Shown: positions 41,740 through 51,440 of the stretch, piece after piece
How the letters are laid out: each line of letters opens with the position of its first letter
How positions within the stretch are numbered: position 1 is the stretch's first letter
Assembly: GCF_014897315.1 (NCBI RefSeq)
Contig: NZ_JABUYL010000014.1
Coordinates: 55,663 to 119,662, forward strand
Origin: Proteus sp. FME41
GTDB taxonomy: Bacteria > Pseudomonadota > Gammaproteobacteria > Enterobacterales > Enterobacteriaceae
Length of the DNA stretch: 64,000 bases
Reading direction: 5' to 3'
Program-made: the position numbers and the translations under genes
The notes under the pieces: model-generated
Told to the model about the DNA's origin: nothing
Database searches by the model: none
Seen by the model: only the letters and a program-made list of their open reading frames with translations

Positions 41740-42951
41740 ATGACTACACTTCACAACAAAAAGATTATTCTTGGTATTAGTGGTGGTATTGCGGCCTATA
41801 AAGCGCCAGAACTTGTACGCCGCTTACGTGAGAAAGGTGCAATTGTGCGAGTTGTAATGACACCCGCAGCTCATGCATTTGTGACACCGTTGTCACTACA
41901 AGCTGTTTCTGGTTTTCCTGTTGCGGATGATTTACTTGATCCAGCAGCAGAAGCCGCTATGGGGCATATTGAATTAGGTAAATGGGCTGATTTAATTCTA
42001 CTTGCACCTGCTACTGCCGATCTTATTGCACGTTTACGAGTGGGTATGGCAAATGATTTACTTACCACACTCTGTTTAGCTAGTAGTGCGCCTATTGCGA
42101 TTGCACCTGCAATGAACCAGCAGATGTATCGAGCGGCTATTACACAAGAGAATTTATCCGCTTTAGAACAACGTGGGAGTTTAATTTGGGGACCTGATTC
42201 AGGTAGTCAAGCGTGTGGTGATGTGGGCCCAGGCCGAATGCTAGACCCGTTAGAACTGGTAGCATTGACTGAAAAACAGCTTGCCTTACAACCACAAGAC
42301 TTTACCGGTAAAAAGATTACGATCACCGCAGGACCTACTCGTGAAGCCCTAGATCCAGTGCGTTTTATCAGTAATCATAGCTCTGGAAAAATGGGCTTTG
42401 CAATTGCACAAGCCGCCGCACAACGAGGGGCAGATGTTACCCTAATTGCTGGCCCTGTCACATTACCGACACCCGCTTGTGTTAAACGTATTGATGTAGA
42501 AAGTGCGCAAGAAATGTATGAACAAGTGATGACTCTCGCACCTTCACAAGATATTTTTATTGGCTGTGCAGCCGTTGCCGATTATCGCGCTAAACTTATT
42601 GCGGCTGAAAAAATAAAAAAACAAGGTGATGAAGTCACCCTCACTATGGTAAAAAACCCCGACATTGTTGCCAGTGTCGGAAAAATGATTGAGCACCGTC
42701 CTTTTGTTGTTGGATTTGCAGCCGAAACCCAGAATGTGGAAGAATATGCCCGCAAAAAACGAGAACAGAAACAACTCGATTTAATCTGTGCCAATGATGT
42801 TTCATTAGAAAATCAAGGCTTTAACAGTGACAATAATGCATTACACCTTATTTGGGCTAATGGAGAAACGCGTTTACCACACAGTAGTAAAGCACAACTT
42901 AGCCATCGCCTACTTGACGAGATAGCCAAACACTATGATGAAAAAAATTGA
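41740..42951 (+). CDS. coaBC: Bifunctional phosphopantothenoylcysteine decarboxylase / synthase
   Basis: Two steps of coenzyme A synthesis in one 403-residue flavoprotein. The N-terminal CoaC domain has [28 protein letters not shown] with the catalytic histidine, and [13 protein letters not shown] with the active cysteine. The C-terminal CoaB domain begins at about residue 190 ([21 protein letters not shown]). ATG 41740 was chosen over the long frame from 41659: E. coli Dfp begins with this segment and the extension looks non-coding. It overlaps dut by 14 bases. Confidence 0.96.
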   Translation: MTTLHNKKIILGISGGIAAYKAPELVRRLREKGAIVRVVMTPAAHAFVTPLSLQAVSGFPVADDLLDPAAEAAMGHIELGKWADLILLAPATADLIARLRVGMANDLLTTLCLASSAPIAIAPAMNQQMYRAAITQENLSALEQRGSLIWGPDSGSQACGDVGPGRMLDPLELVALTEKQLALQPQDFTGKKITITAGPTREALDPVRFISNHSSGKMGFAIAQAAAQRGADVTLIAGPVTLPTPACVKRIDVESAQEMYEQVMTLAPSQDIFIGCAAVADYRAKLIAAEKIKKQGDEVTLTMVKNPDIVASVGKMIEHRPFVVGFAAETQNVEEYARKKREQKQLDLICANDVSLENQGFNSDNNALHLIWANGETRLPHSSKAQLSHRLLDEIAKHYDEKN

Positions 42952-43393
42952 TGTTAAAATTCTTGATGCTCGTATTGGTCAAGAATATCCACTTCCTGCT
43001 TATGCCACAACAGGCTCTGCTGGTTTAGATTTACGTGCTTGCCTTGATGCACCATTAGTACTTGAACCGGGGCAAACTGAATTATTACCGACAGGTCTCG
43101 CTGTACATATTGCCGATGAAGGTTTAGCAGCAATGGTGCTTCCTCGTTCAGGCTTAGGCCATAAACACGGTGTTGTATTAGGTAACTTAGTTGGACTGAT
43201 TGATTCTGACTACCAAGGTCAACTGATGGTCTCTGTTTGGAATCGTGGACAAAAAGCGTTTACTATCGAACCGGGTGAACGTATTGCTCAAATGGTGATT
43301 GTACCTGTTGTTCAAGCTGAATTTAATATTGTTGAAGATTTTACCGCAACGGAACGTGGTAGCGGCGGTTTTGGTCATTCTGGCCGTCAATAA
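42938..43393 (+). CDS. dut: dUTP diphosphatase
   Basis: Hydrolyses dUTP to dUMP. The 151-residue trimeric dUTPase has all five motifs, including [36 protein letters not shown] and [12 protein letters not shown]. Two adjacent ATGs (42935, 42938) exist; the second matches the E. coli start. Coupled to coaBC by overlap. Confidence 0.97.
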   Translation: MKKIDVKILDARIGQEYPLPAYATTGSAGLDLRACLDAPLVLEPGQTELLPTGLAVHIADEGLAAMVLPRSGLGHKHGVVLGNLVGLIDSDYQGQLMVSVWNRGQKAFTIEPGERIAQMVIVPVVQAEFNIVEDFTATERGSGGFGHSGRQ

Positions 43394-43435
43394 TAACGAC
43401 GTCTTGCATTAATTATATCAATGACGATATCACTC

Positions 43436-43470
43436 CCTTTGCACTCATAACTTAAGTGCAAAGGTTTACT
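43436..43470 (+). terminator. Probable terminator after coaBC-dut
   Basis: Perfect 10-bp stem CCTTTGCACT / AGTGCAAAGG, 9-base loop, followed by TTTACTGATTTG. The weak T-run suggests partial read-through into slmA. Confidence 0.5.
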
Positions 43471-43505
43471 GATTTGTTTTGCTTTTAGCAGGGGCCTTAT
43501 CAGTC

Positions 43506-44108
43506 ATGGCAGAAGAAAAAGAAACCAAAAAGAAAAGAAATAGACGGGATGAAATTTTACAATCACTTGCTCAAATGTTGGAGTCAAGTGAAGGTAGCCA
43601 ACGTATCACGACGGCAAAACTTGCGGCAACTGTCGGTGTATCTGAAGCAGCACTCTATCGACACTTTCCAAGTAAGACCAAAATGTTTGATAGCTTGATC
43701 GAGTTTATCGAAGATAGTCTAGTCTCCCGTATTAATTTGATCTTAAAAGATGAGAAGGAAACTGTTGCAAGAATTCGTTTAATTCTTATCTTGATCCTCG
43801 GTTTTGCTGAAAAAAACCCAGGACTATCTCGTATTTTAACAGGTCATGCTTTGATGTTTGAGCAAGACAGGTTGCAAGGGCGAATAAATCAACTTTATGA
43901 GCGTATTGAAGTTCAGCTCCGACAAGTGATTAAAGAGCGTAAAATTCGTGAGGGTAATGCATTCTTACATGATGAAGCCTTGCTCGCCTCACAACTGCTC
44001 GCTTTTTGTGAAGGTATGCTAGCGCGCTTTGTACGCACTGAGTTTCGCTACCAACCGACTCAAGAATTTGAAGCCCGTTGGCCATTAATATTGGCACAGT
44101 TACAATGA
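43506..44108 (+). CDS. slmA: Nucleoid occlusion factor SlmA
   Basis: TetR-fold DNA-binding protein that blocks FtsZ assembly over the nucleoid. The 200-residue protein has the helix-turn-helix [23 protein letters not shown] and the ligand/FtsZ-binding C-domain ([23 protein letters not shown]). ATG 43506 matches the E. coli start; the nine extra codons from 43479 are unlikely. Standard dut-slmA-pyrE neighbourhood. Confidence 0.95.
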   Translation: MAEEKETKKKRNRRDEILQSLAQMLESSEGSQRITTAKLAATVGVSEAALYRHFPSKTKMFDSLIEFIEDSLVSRINLILKDEKETVARIRLILILILGFAEKNPGLSRILTGHALMFEQDRLQGRINQLYERIEVQLRQVIKERKIREGNAFLHDEALLASQLLAFCEGMLARFVRTEFRYQPTQEFEARWPLILAQLQ

Positions 44109-44417
44109 AATGATGGACTCGTGATTTAACTCAAGAATTTGAAATTGACAGATATGCCGTTTTTTTCTTATTTGTGTTAACATGCGTCCTCTGATACATA
44201 AGTATCTAAATATATTTATCGGGAATGGCATTCGTGCAATCCCTGCATAGTGGCATCGTGACTTACTTTGCCCCTGCGGTAAAAGCCCTTTCTATATTTC
44301 AATATCTGTGGTAATTATCACAGAAGATTCATTGTACTACTCACCCCGCCCATTATTGGGCGAGGGCTTTTTTTTATCTTGCTAATCAACCGACTCGTTT
44401 ATCGTTTTTTGACTTTA
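44109..44417. other. Intergenic region slmA/pyrE with possible small RNA
   Basis: 309 bases between convergent genes without a protein frame. It holds TTGACA at 44145-44150, a stretch of mixed composition from about 44190 and a good intrinsic terminator at 44344-44375, some 240 bases past slmA. That spacing leaves room for a separate short transcript, but no well-spaced -10 box was found and I recognise no known RNA family. Confidence 0.35.
44344..44375 (+). terminator. Intrinsic terminator in the slmA-pyrE gap
   Basis: CCCCGCCC, loop ATTATT, GGGCGAGGG (one C-A mismatch), then CTTTTTTTT. A strong plus-strand terminator for slmA or for a small RNA ending here. Confidence 0.8.
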
Positions 44418-45062
44418 TTAATTGACGCCATAGCGCTCACGATAAGCCTTAACTGCAGGTAAATGCTCTGATAACGTCTCACTTTCACTTAAGTAACTGA
44501 TTAAGTCATCTAAGGTAATAATTGAATACACTTGGCACTGATAATCCCGTTTTAACTCTTGTATGGCAGAAAGTGATTCACGTCCTTTTTCTTGTCTATC
44601 TAAGCTCAACAGTACAGCTGAAAGTTTTGCATTATGCTGTCTAATAATTTCCATTGATTCACGAATTGCAGTACCTGCTGTGATAACATCATCAACAATC
44701 ACAACATTACCTTTCAGTGGACTCCCGACTAATGTTCCCCCTTCACCATGATCTTTAGCTTCCTTACGATTAAAGCAGTAAGGAATATCAATATCATGAT
44801 GTTCAACTAATGCTACTGCCGTTGTGGTTGCAATGGGTATACCTTTATAAGCGGGTCCAAACAACACATCACAAGACACATTATTATCTAATAATGTTTG
44901 TGCGTAAAACTGCCCCAATAAAGCCAAATCACGCCCTGTATTAAATAAACCGGCATTAAAAAAGTAAGGACTCACCCTTCCTGATTTCAGCGTAAACTCA
45001 CCAAATTTCAGGACATTTTTTGCTAATGCTAGTTCGATAAAGCGGCGTTGGTAGGCTTTCAT
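44418..45062 (-). CDS. pyrE: Orotate phosphoribosyltransferase
   Basis: Fifth step of pyrimidine synthesis, orotate plus PRPP to OMP. The 214-residue protein has [18 protein letters not shown], the PRPP motif [18 protein letters not shown] and [19 protein letters not shown] precedes the ATG. It is downstream of rph and separated from it by the classical attenuator. Confidence 0.97.
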   Translation of the reverse strand: MKAYQRRFIELALAKNVLKFGEFTLKSGRVSPYFFNAGLFNTGRDLALLGQFYAQTLLDNNVSCDVLFGPAYKGIPIATTTAVALVEHHDIDIPYCFNRKEAKDHGEGGTLVGSPLKGNVVIVDDVITAGTAIRESMEIIRQHNAKLSAVLLSLDRQEKGRESLSAIQELKRDYQCQVYSIITLDDLISYLSESETLSEHLPAVKAYRERYGVN

Positions 45063-45105
45063 TTTGTTCTCCTCTCGACGTGACTTGATGACAAATTTTA
45101 GGCAT

Positions 45106-45135
45106 AAAAAAGGCGACTTCTCAGTCGCCTTTTTT
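45106..45135 (-). terminator. pyrE attenuator (rph-pyrE intercistronic terminator)
   Basis: GGCGACT, 4-base loop, AGTCGCC, then TTTTTT on the minus strand, just after the rph stop. In E. coli the same arrangement makes pyrE expression depend on coupled translation of rph and on UTP supply; the intact rph here fits that mechanism. Confidence 0.85.
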
Positions 45136-45142
45136 ATGAAAT

Positions 45143-45859
45143 CTATTGCTTAAGCGCCTCATTTTGCGCTTCGAATATTTTCTCTAACCCCCCTCTTGCG
45201 AGAGCGAGTAATGATAATAACTCTTCGTGACTAAAGGGTTCACCCTCTGCCGTACCTTGAACTTCAATCATACGACCATCATCAATCATGACAACATTCA
45301 TGTCAGTTTCTGCTGCTGAATCTTCAACGTATTCAAGGTCACATAATGGTTCACCATTAACAATACCCACAGAGACTGCAGCGACCATCGATTTAAGTGG
45401 GCTTTTTTTCAGTTTGCCTTCTGCAACCATTTTATTTAAAGCATCAACTAATGCCACACAAGCACCAGAGATAGAAGCTGTACGCGTACCACCATCGGCT
45501 TGGATAACATCACAGTCTACGGTGATGGTAAATTCACCCAATGCTTTTAAATCAACAGCAGCACGTAATGAGCGCGCAATTAAGCGTTGAATCTCCATCG
45601 TGCGACCAGTTTGTTTACCACGAGCCGCTTCACGAGCATTACGGCTATTGGTTGCACGAGGTAGCATGCCATATTCAGCGGTCACCCATCCTTGCCCTTG
45701 TCCTTTAAGAAAACGAGGTACACCGTCTTCTACAGTGGCATTACACAAGACTTTAGTATCACCAAATTCGACTAATACAGAACCTTCGGCATGTTTTGTA
45801 TAATGGCGAGTAATAGTAATAGGACGTACTTGGTTTGCTTGTCTGTCTGCTGGACGCAT
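45143..45859 (-). CDS. rph: Ribonuclease PH
   Basis: Phosphorolytic 3'-5' exoribonuclease for tRNA 3'-end trimming. The 238-residue protein has [48 protein letters not shown] and [19 protein letters not shown] 45859 is preferred to 45898: GGAG lies 8 bases upstream and E. coli RNase PH starts here. Full length, unlike the frameshifted rph of E. coli K-12. Confidence 0.96.
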   Translation of the reverse strand: MRPADRQANQVRPITITRHYTKHAEGSVLVEFGDTKVLCNATVEDGVPRFLKGQGQGWVTAEYGMLPRATNSRNAREAARGKQTGRTMEIQRLIARSLRAAVDLKALGEFTITVDCDVIQADGGTRTASISGACVALVDALNKMVAEGKLKKSPLKSMVAAVSVGIVNGEPLCDLEYVEDSAAETDMNVVMIDDGRMIEVQGTAEGEPFSHEELLSLLALARGGLEKIFEAQNEALKQ

Positions 45860-45984
45860 AGTGTTATCTCCACTTTCTCTGACATATTGGGGGCGCATTA
45901 TACGACCTAAAACGGCTTATGCCTATCCTGTATCGATGCCTAAGGTTATAATCCTATCATCTTTTACACTATTGAGACCCTATT

Positions 45985-46848
45985 ATGATCCGTAGCATGA
46001 CCGCTTTTGCTCGTCGAGACATCAAAAAAGACTGGGGTAGCGCTGCATGGGAACTGCGTTCCGTAAACCAACGTTACCTTGAAACTTATATTCGTTTACC
46101 TGAGCAATTACGTAGTTTAGAGCCTGTTATTCGTGAGCGCTTACGTAATCGCTTAACTCGCGGTAAAATTGAATGTAACTTACGCTTTGATCTTAATGCT
46201 CGCTTTCAGGGTGAACTTAACCTTGATGAGAATCTAGCCAAACAACTGATTGTTTCTGCCAATTGGGTAAAAAGTCACAGCCATGAAGGCACTATCAGCC
46301 CTTTTGATATTTTACGTTGGCCGGGTGTTATTTCAGCACAAGAGCAAGATTTAGATGCGATTGGTACAGAGCTTCTAGCTGAATTAGATTTAGCGATCGA
46401 TGCCTTTATCGCAAGCCGTGAAGCCGAGGGGGAATCACTGAAAGCACTTATCGAACAGCGTTTAGATGCGGTAAGCGAAGAAGTGATTAAAGTAAAAACC
46501 CAAATGCCAGAAATCTTACTTTGGCAACGTGAGCGCTTAACCAGCAAATTAGAAGAAGCTCAAGTTCAAATTGATAATAATCGTTTAGAACAAGAACTAG
46601 TGATGTTAGCGCAACGCTTAGATGTTGCTGAAGAGCTCGATAGATTAGAAGCTCACGTTAAAGAAACACGCAAAATCCTCGTTAAAAAAGAAGCCGTCGG
46701 TCGCCGTCTTGATTTTATGATGCAAGAATTTAATCGCGAATCTAACACACTGGCCTCTAAATCAATTAATACCGATGTCACCAATTCAGCCATTGAATTA
46801 AAAGTGTTAATTGAACAAATGCGCGAGCAGATCCAAAATATTGAGTAA
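45985..46848 (+). CDS. yicC: YicC family endoribonuclease
   Basis: A 287-residue protein collinear with E. coli YicC: MIRSMTAFARRD, SVNQRYLETYIRLPEQLR, RLEAHVKETRKILVKKEAVGRRLDFMMQEFNRESNTLASKS split over its C-half, ending EQMREQIQNIE. YicC has been described as an endoribonuclease acting on small RNA. Divergent from rph. Confidence 0.95.
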   Translation: MIRSMTAFARRDIKKDWGSAAWELRSVNQRYLETYIRLPEQLRSLEPVIRERLRNRLTRGKIECNLRFDLNARFQGELNLDENLAKQLIVSANWVKSHSHEGTISPFDILRWPGVISAQEQDLDAIGTELLAELDLAIDAFIASREAEGESLKALIEQRLDAVSEEVIKVKTQMPEILLWQRERLTSKLEEAQVQIDNNRLEQELVMLAQRLDVAEELDRLEAHVKETRKILVKKEAVGRRLDFMMQEFNRESNTLASKSINTDVTNSAIELKVLIEQMREQIQNIE

Positions 46849-46878
46849 GATTTCTTAGCGGTTTACAGCCCACCATTA

Positions 46879-46913
46879 AGCCAGTAGATACCTTGTATTT
46901 GCTGGCTTTTTAT
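46879..46913 (+). terminator. Terminator after yicC
   Basis: AAGCCAG ... CTGGCTT with a loop of about 17 bases, followed by TTTATT, 30 bases beyond the yicC stop. Confidence 0.6.
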
Positions 46914-47004
46914 TATAAAGAATTTCTCGTTTTATTTTGTAGATTAAAATTTACACAGTTAATATGTACACTTTAAATGTACATTAAATAAGTGAGAAAA
47001 TATT

Positions 47005-47214
47005 ATGCATACTTATGCCTCTACTCAAGCTCGAGCACATATTTCTGAAGTTCTAGATACTGCCATTCATGATGAACCCGTTGAAATAACACGTAGAGAT
47101 GGTAGTTCTGCCATCGTTATCAGCAAGGCTGAATGTGAAGCTTACCAAAATGCAAAGCTAGATACTGAATTTGATATCATCATGCAACGTCATGACCATA
47201 CAAAAAAGCATTAA
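47005..47214 (+). CDS. phd: Phd/YefM-family antitoxin
   Basis: A 69-residue protein with the N-terminal Phd fold: YASTQARAHISEVLDTAIHDEPVEITRRDGSSAIVIS. It normally binds its own promoter and neutralises a partner toxin with its C-terminal tail. The tail here is short and basic (MQRHDHTKKH). The neighbouring toxin gene is defective, so the antitoxin may be an orphan that now protects against, or answers to, another system. Confidence 0.8.
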   Translation: MHTYASTQARAHISEVLDTAIHDEPVEITRRDGSSAIVISKAECEAYQNAKLDTEFDIIMQRHDHTKKH

Positions 47215-47221
47215 CAAACCG

Positions 47222-47488
47222 ATGAACTGGGTAAGTGCATATGAAAGAATAACAGATATTTATGAGCTAGCTGCAACCTATTGGGTCGCCATTTCTCGAG
47301 GCTATATTTTTAATGATGGTAATAAACAAACTGCATTTTTTGTCACTATGGTTTTTCTTTATCGCAATGGCATAAAAATAATAGATGTTGATGATGCATT
47401 AGAAAATTTAACCGTTGACGCAGCCATAGGCGCTAAAAATAGCCAACAGTTAGCGCAATACCTAAGAAAATTAAGTGATAAAAATTAA
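47222..47488 (+). pseudogene. doc: Doc (Fic-fold) toxin remnant
   Basis: An 88-residue reading frame starting 7 bases after the antitoxin stop. It reads MNWVSAYERITDIYELAATYWVAISRG in two family blocks, then YIFNDGNKQTAFF. Intact Doc toxins are about 125 residues and carry some 40 residues between the N-terminal MxWVSA and YEx(I/V)TD; that block is missing. The Fic/Doc catalytic histidine is tyrosine (Tyr28) and the phosphate-binding arginine of the motif is glutamine (Gln36). The C-terminal part (LENLTVDAAIGAKNSQQLAQYLRKL) is well kept. The frame is open but kinase activity is very unlikely. Confidence 0.75.
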
Positions 47489-47498
47489 AACTATTTAC

Positions 47499-48398
47499 TC
47501 ACTCATCCAACGCCTTTCTAATAAACCCTCTATTTTTATTCAACATCTGTGAGGCTTGTTGTGCATCTACGTTTGCGAGGATCATTAAAATTGCCGTTTT
47601 ACAGTGACGATGACATTGCGATAATGCGGCTTCAGCGATAGTTCTTTCACACTCCGTTGCTTGCATTACAATCCGAATTTGGCGTTCAACCAATTTGGCA
47701 TTGGTCGCTTCAACATCCACCATTAAATTACCAAATACCTTGCCAATCTTTATCATCGCACTTGTGGTTATCATATTTAAGATAAGTTTTTGTGCTGTAC
47801 CCGCTTTCATACGTGATGATCCGGTTATCACTTCAGCACCCACAATGGGTGTAATAGCAATATCGGCAAGTTTGGCAATCGGGCTTTCAGGATTACAGCT
47901 AATTGCGCTCGTTATCGCCCCGAGTGATTTTGCATACTGTAAAGCGCCCATCACATAAGGCGTTCTACCACTTGCCGCAATACCCACTAAGATATCTTGC
48001 TCATTAAAAGTAAGTTGGCGTAAATCTTGTTCACCTAATTGGATATTGTCTTCTGCATTCTCGACAGCTTGTAAAATAGCCTTATGTCCACCCGCAATTA
48101 ATCCAATTACCATTTCATGAGGTGTACCGTAGGTTGGTGGGCATTCACTGGCATCTAAAATCCCTAATCGTCCTGAAGTGCCCGCACCACAATAAATAAG
48201 GCGACCACCTTGAGAAAAAGCAATTGCAACTTTATCAACTAATTGAGCAATTTCAGGTAGCACTTTTTCTATTGCGAATGGCACTTTTTTATCTTCGTTG
48301 TTGATGACACTTAGCATATCCAACGTTGAAAGCGTATCGATATTCTCGCTGTCATTATTCCTACTTTCAGTTACCAGATTGCTAAGATCAATAGCCAT
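47499..48398 (-). CDS. murQ: N-acetylmuramic acid 6-phosphate etherase
   Basis: Converts MurNAc-6-phosphate to GlcNAc-6-phosphate and lactate during cell-wall recycling. The 299-residue SIS-domain protein has [41 protein letters not shown] and [20 protein letters not shown] 48398 is preferred over 48425 because GGGAG lies 8 bases upstream. No murP transporter gene lies beside it. Confidence 0.93.
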   Translation of the reverse strand: MAIDLSNLVTESRNNDSENIDTLSTLDMLSVINNEDKKVPFAIEKVLPEIAQLVDKVAIAFSQGGRLIYCGAGTSGRLGILDASECPPTYGTPHEMVIGLIAGGHKAILQAVENAEDNIQLGEQDLRQLTFNEQDILVGIAASGRTPYVMGALQYAKSLGAITSAISCNPESPIAKLADIAITPIVGAEVITGSSRMKAGTAQKLILNMITTSAMIKIGKVFGNLMVDVEATNAKLVERQIRIVMQATECERTIAEAALSQCHRHCKTAILMILANVDAQQASQMLNKNRGFIRKALDE

Positions 48399-48425
48399 TT
48401 GGGCTCTCCCAATATTGTTATTCAT

Positions 48426-48656
48426 ATGATTAAGTCGAAGAAATTAACTGCTTTTATACCATTATTATTAGTAAGATTTTCAAAATCATTACACATGGTA
48501 TTAGCAATGACCTCTTTTATGTTCTCTGGCCAATATCATATTATCGAGCCAAACAAACAAAAAGCGGATGAATTAATGAAACAAGCGTGTGAAGAAGCAA
48601 AAAAAACGTTGGCAATACGTTTTATTGCCAACAAACGTTTAATTAACCCAAATTAA
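48426..48656 (+). CDS. Possible small membrane or secreted protein
   Basis: A 76-codon frame divergent from murQ. The N-terminus is basic then hydrophobic ([29 protein letters not shown]), followed by a hydrophilic helix-like tail ([21 protein letters not shown]). A shorter start at 48495 is also possible. No ribosome site is obvious and I recognise no family. A 9-bp inverted repeat lies inside the frame near its end (48608-48632). Confidence 0.3.
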   Translation: MIKSKKLTAFIPLLLVRFSKSLHMVLAMTSFMFSGQYHIIEPNKQKADELMKQACEEAKKTLAIRFIANKRLINPN

Positions 48657-48740
48657 ATCGAACAAATAACCCTAACGCCGAAAAGAGAGGGCAAATATTG
48701 CCATCCCTTTTATACCCTATCTGTCCTGCCTAATGCGCTT

Positions 48741-49199
48741 TTACAACACCATACGGTATTCAATCACACCGGGTTTTTCTGCTACCCAATTATACAAGCG
48801 CTGACCACGTAAATTGGTTTCCTGTGTATGCCAATATAAGCGAGCACAATTGCGTTGTTTTGCTTGTTGATGAACAAACTCAATAAGTTGCTTACCAACA
48901 TGACGACCACGTGTATCAGGAGAAACAAATAAATCTTCTAAATAACAAAAATCACTTTCAGCCCATGTTGAGCGATGAAAAAGGTAATGAACAAATCCCA
49001 AAATTTTTTCACCGTCCATTGCAACAGCACAATAAACAGGCTCTTTCTCATCAAAAAAACGTGCCCATGTTTTTAATGTTGTCTCTTCTGATAACTCAAC
49101 ATTATAAAATGCTTGATAACTTAACCAATGTGGTAACCATTGAGCATAATGCTCTTGTTCAACACATTGAATTGAAACAGATATTGCTGTTGTGCTCAT
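48741..49199 (-). CDS. GNAT-family N-acetyltransferase
   Basis: A 152-residue protein with the GNAT acetyl-CoA site: LEDLFVSPDTRGRHVGKQLIEFVHQQA, preceded by ILGFVHYLFHRSTW and followed by LYWHTQETNLRGQRLYN. Start ATG 49199 with GGAAGTGAAGAG upstream; 11 more codons are possible. Divergent from a MocR-type regulator gene, which may control it. Substrate unknown; small amines or amino acids are common for this subgroup. Confidence 0.82.
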   Translation of the reverse strand: MSTTAISVSIQCVEQEHYAQWLPHWLSYQAFYNVELSEETTLKTWARFFDEKEPVYCAVAMDGEKILGFVHYLFHRSTWAESDFCYLEDLFVSPDTRGRHVGKQLIEFVHQQAKQRNCARLYWHTQETNLRGQRLYNWVAEKPGVIEYRMVL

Positions 49200-49266
49200 C
49201 TCTTCACTTCCTTCTACTTTCATAAATACCATAAAAAAGCATCACCCTGTCTTTCATCGTTGTCAT

Positions 49267-49298
49267 GGTACGTTTAACTTTGGTTCTTAATAAGGTAC
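49267..49298. promoter_or_regulatory. Direct repeats in the GNAT/MocR divergent promoter
   Basis: GGTACGTTTAACTTT (from 49267) and GGTACACTTTTTG (from 49294) repeat with a 27-base period, just before the regulator gene. MocR-type regulators often bind direct repeats; assignment as an operator is inference. Confidence 0.35.
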
Positions 49299-49327
49299 AC
49301 TTTTTGTGTTTTTATAGGATCCACTTT

Positions 49328-50812
49328 ATGAAACAGAAAAAAACCGCCTATTTTCCTAACCTTGTTTTAGAAGAAGGGCCTATTGGCTCACAGGTTTATC
49401 ACGCCATTAGAAAAGCGATTTTAGATGGACGTTTATCTTCGGGGAGTCGCCTACCTTCAAGCCGTACATTGGCTGAAATGATGTCGATTTCTCGCAATTC
49501 CGTGATTGCAGGATTTGAACGTTTAATTGATGAAGGCTATTTATTTACGCGCCATGGTGCTGGTACTTTTGTAGCAACCACAATTCCTGATGCTATTATT
49601 TCTGATAAATGGGCTAAAACAGTTCATTCAATTTCTTCACCATTCATCGAAAACCCTTTAGAAACACTAAATCCTAATATGCAAAAAGCACAAGGATTTT
49701 GGCAACAATCACAACCCAACGTAAATTGCAGCCCTATTTTTCATGTCGGCGTGGGATCTGTTGATCTTTTCCCACATGAGCGTTGGGGAAGATTATTAGG
49801 ACGAGTTTGGCGACAATCAAAAAAAGCACTCGCAACCTTTAATTCGCCAACTGGCTATACGCCATTAAAAGAGATGATATGCCAATATGTTCAATCAACC
49901 CGCGGGCTCTCTTGTCAGCCTGAACAAATCATTATTGTAAATGGTACACAGCAAGCGATAAATCTCACCATTAGAGTACTATTACAAGAGGGAGATACCG
50001 TTTGGCTAGATGATCCTGGTTATGACAGTGCACGAGGTATATTTACCTCTTACGGTATAAAAACACATCCCGTGAGTTCAGATATTGATGGAATGGATAT
50101 TTCTCAAGGAATAGAGCACTGTCCAGAAGCAAAACTTGTTTTTACAACGCCTTCTCATCAATTTCCCTTAGGCAATACACTCTCACTTTCACGTCGTATT
50201 GCATTATTAGAGTGGGCATCATCCAATAATGTGTGGATCTTTGAAGATGACTATAACAGTGAGTTTCGCTATCACTCGAAACCCATTCAATCTTTACAAG
50301 GGTTAGATAAATATCAGCGAGTGATTTATGCCGGCACATTCTCAAAGATGATGTACCCTGGTTTTCGTTTAGGCTTTTTAGTCGTACCGCAAACCTTAGT
50401 TGAAGCATTTAAAGTGGCTAAATACTACACTGATGCTCATTCTGGTTTTTTAGAGCAAGCAACATTAGCCCTGTTTATTTCTCAAGGGCATTATGCTCGT
50501 CATGTGAGACGAATAAGAAAGGCCTGCTATGAACGCTATCAAGTATTAACTAATGCTATAAAAATACATTTATCTCATGTTTTTTATGTTGAGCCCACGG
50601 ATTCAGGCATCCATATTGTCTGCTGGTTGCGAACAGGATATACAGAAGAATATATTGTTAAAAAAGGACGAGAAATAGGATTAGGAATACAGCCTTTATC
50701 GCGCTACTGTATTCAGCCTTATTCCAAGCAAGGCGTATTATTAGGGTATGCCGCACATAATCCTATTGAAATTGAAAGAAATATTATTTTGCTTGCTCAA
50801 ACTATATCTTAA
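49328..50812 (+). CDS. MocR/PdxR-type transcriptional regulator
   Basis: A 494-residue fusion: GntR winged helix (GPIGSQVYHAIRKAILDGRLSSGSRLPSSRTLAE split over residues 17-50, SRNSVIAGFERLIDEGYL), then a fold-type I aminotransferase domain with the PLP lysine Lys340 in TFSKMMYPGFRLGF. Such proteins sense PLP or amino compounds and control an adjacent gene. ATG 49328 is used: AGGA lies 8 bases upstream and the domain begins here. Divergent from the GNAT gene. Confidence 0.88.
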   Translation: MKQKKTAYFPNLVLEEGPIGSQVYHAIRKAILDGRLSSGSRLPSSRTLAEMMSISRNSVIAGFERLIDEGYLFTRHGAGTFVATTIPDAIISDKWAKTVHSISSPFIENPLETLNPNMQKAQGFWQQSQPNVNCSPIFHVGVGSVDLFPHERWGRLLGRVWRQSKKALATFNSPTGYTPLKEMICQYVQSTRGLSCQPEQIIIVNGTQQAINLTIRVLLQEGDTVWLDDPGYDSARGIFTSYGIKTHPVSSDIDGMDISQGIEHCPEAKLVFTTPSHQFPLGNTLSLSRRIALLEWASSNNVWIFEDDYNSEFRYHSKPIQSLQGLDKYQRVIYAGTFSKMMYPGFRLGFLVVPQTLVEAFKVAKYYTDAHSGFLEQATLALFISQGHYARHVRRIRKACYERYQVLTNAIKIHLSHVFYVEPTDSGIHIVCWLRTGYTEEYIVKKGREIGLGIQPLSRYCIQPYSKQGVLLGYAAHNPIEIERNIILLAQTIS

Positions 50813-50870
50813 TAGAGTATATTAATATTTATCTATTCTCGACAATACAAAAAACGAGCAAGCCTTGCAT

Positions 50871-51440
50871 TTACCCTATATTATTTTTAGGCGTACAATA
50901 ATAAACCCAAGCAGGGGGAACATTGAGCATGACTAATTTCTTTTCTAAATGAAAATAACGAGATAACGTTTTTTCATATCGGGTTGTATATTGAAATAAT
51001 ACAAAACAGCCTTGTGTTTTTAATAACTCTTTATGTACCTGTTTTAAAACTCTTAAGCCTGTTTTCTTTGGAATAGATAAAAAAGGTAGCCCTGAAATAA
51101 TCATATTATAATGACTATTTAATTTCTCTGCTGATGCGGTGTAAACCCTTAATCGAACATCGTCAATTTTATCCAATTCCGTTGCAAAACTGGGTTCAAT
51201 TTCAAAAACATCTAATGATGAATTCACCGACATTCTTTTTAAAATTTGCTGGGTGATCACACCCGTTCCTGCGCCTAATTCAGCAATCTGAATATCTCTA
51301 TCCCAACTAAGTTTATCCAGCATTTCATAACATAACCAACGAGATGAAGGCGCGATAGTACCCATCGTGGTTGGTGAAATCACAAACCGTTTTAAATACG
51401 AGTAGTATGTAGATAATGGAATAAATGTCGATATATCCAT
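50871..51440 (-). CDS. Class I SAM-dependent methyltransferase (phospholipid N-methyltransferase-like)
   Basis: A 189-residue protein with SAM motif I IAELGAGTGVITQQIL, a motif II acid in FEIEPSFATEL and IISGLPFLSIPKKTG. N-terminal FVISPTTMGTIAPSSRWL is typical of the PmtA/KsgA-like group. It is A+T-rich and stands alone between the MocR gene and asd. The substrate (phospholipid or other) is not established. Confidence 0.7.
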   Translation of the reverse strand: MDISTFIPLSTYYSYLKRFVISPTTMGTIAPSSRWLCYEMLDKLSWDRDIQIAELGAGTGVITQQILKRMSVNSSLDVFEIEPSFATELDKIDDVRLRVYTASAEKLNSHYNMIISGLPFLSIPKKTGLRVLKQVHKELLKTQGCFVLFQYTTRYEKTLSRYFHLEKKLVMLNVPPAWVYYCTPKNNIG

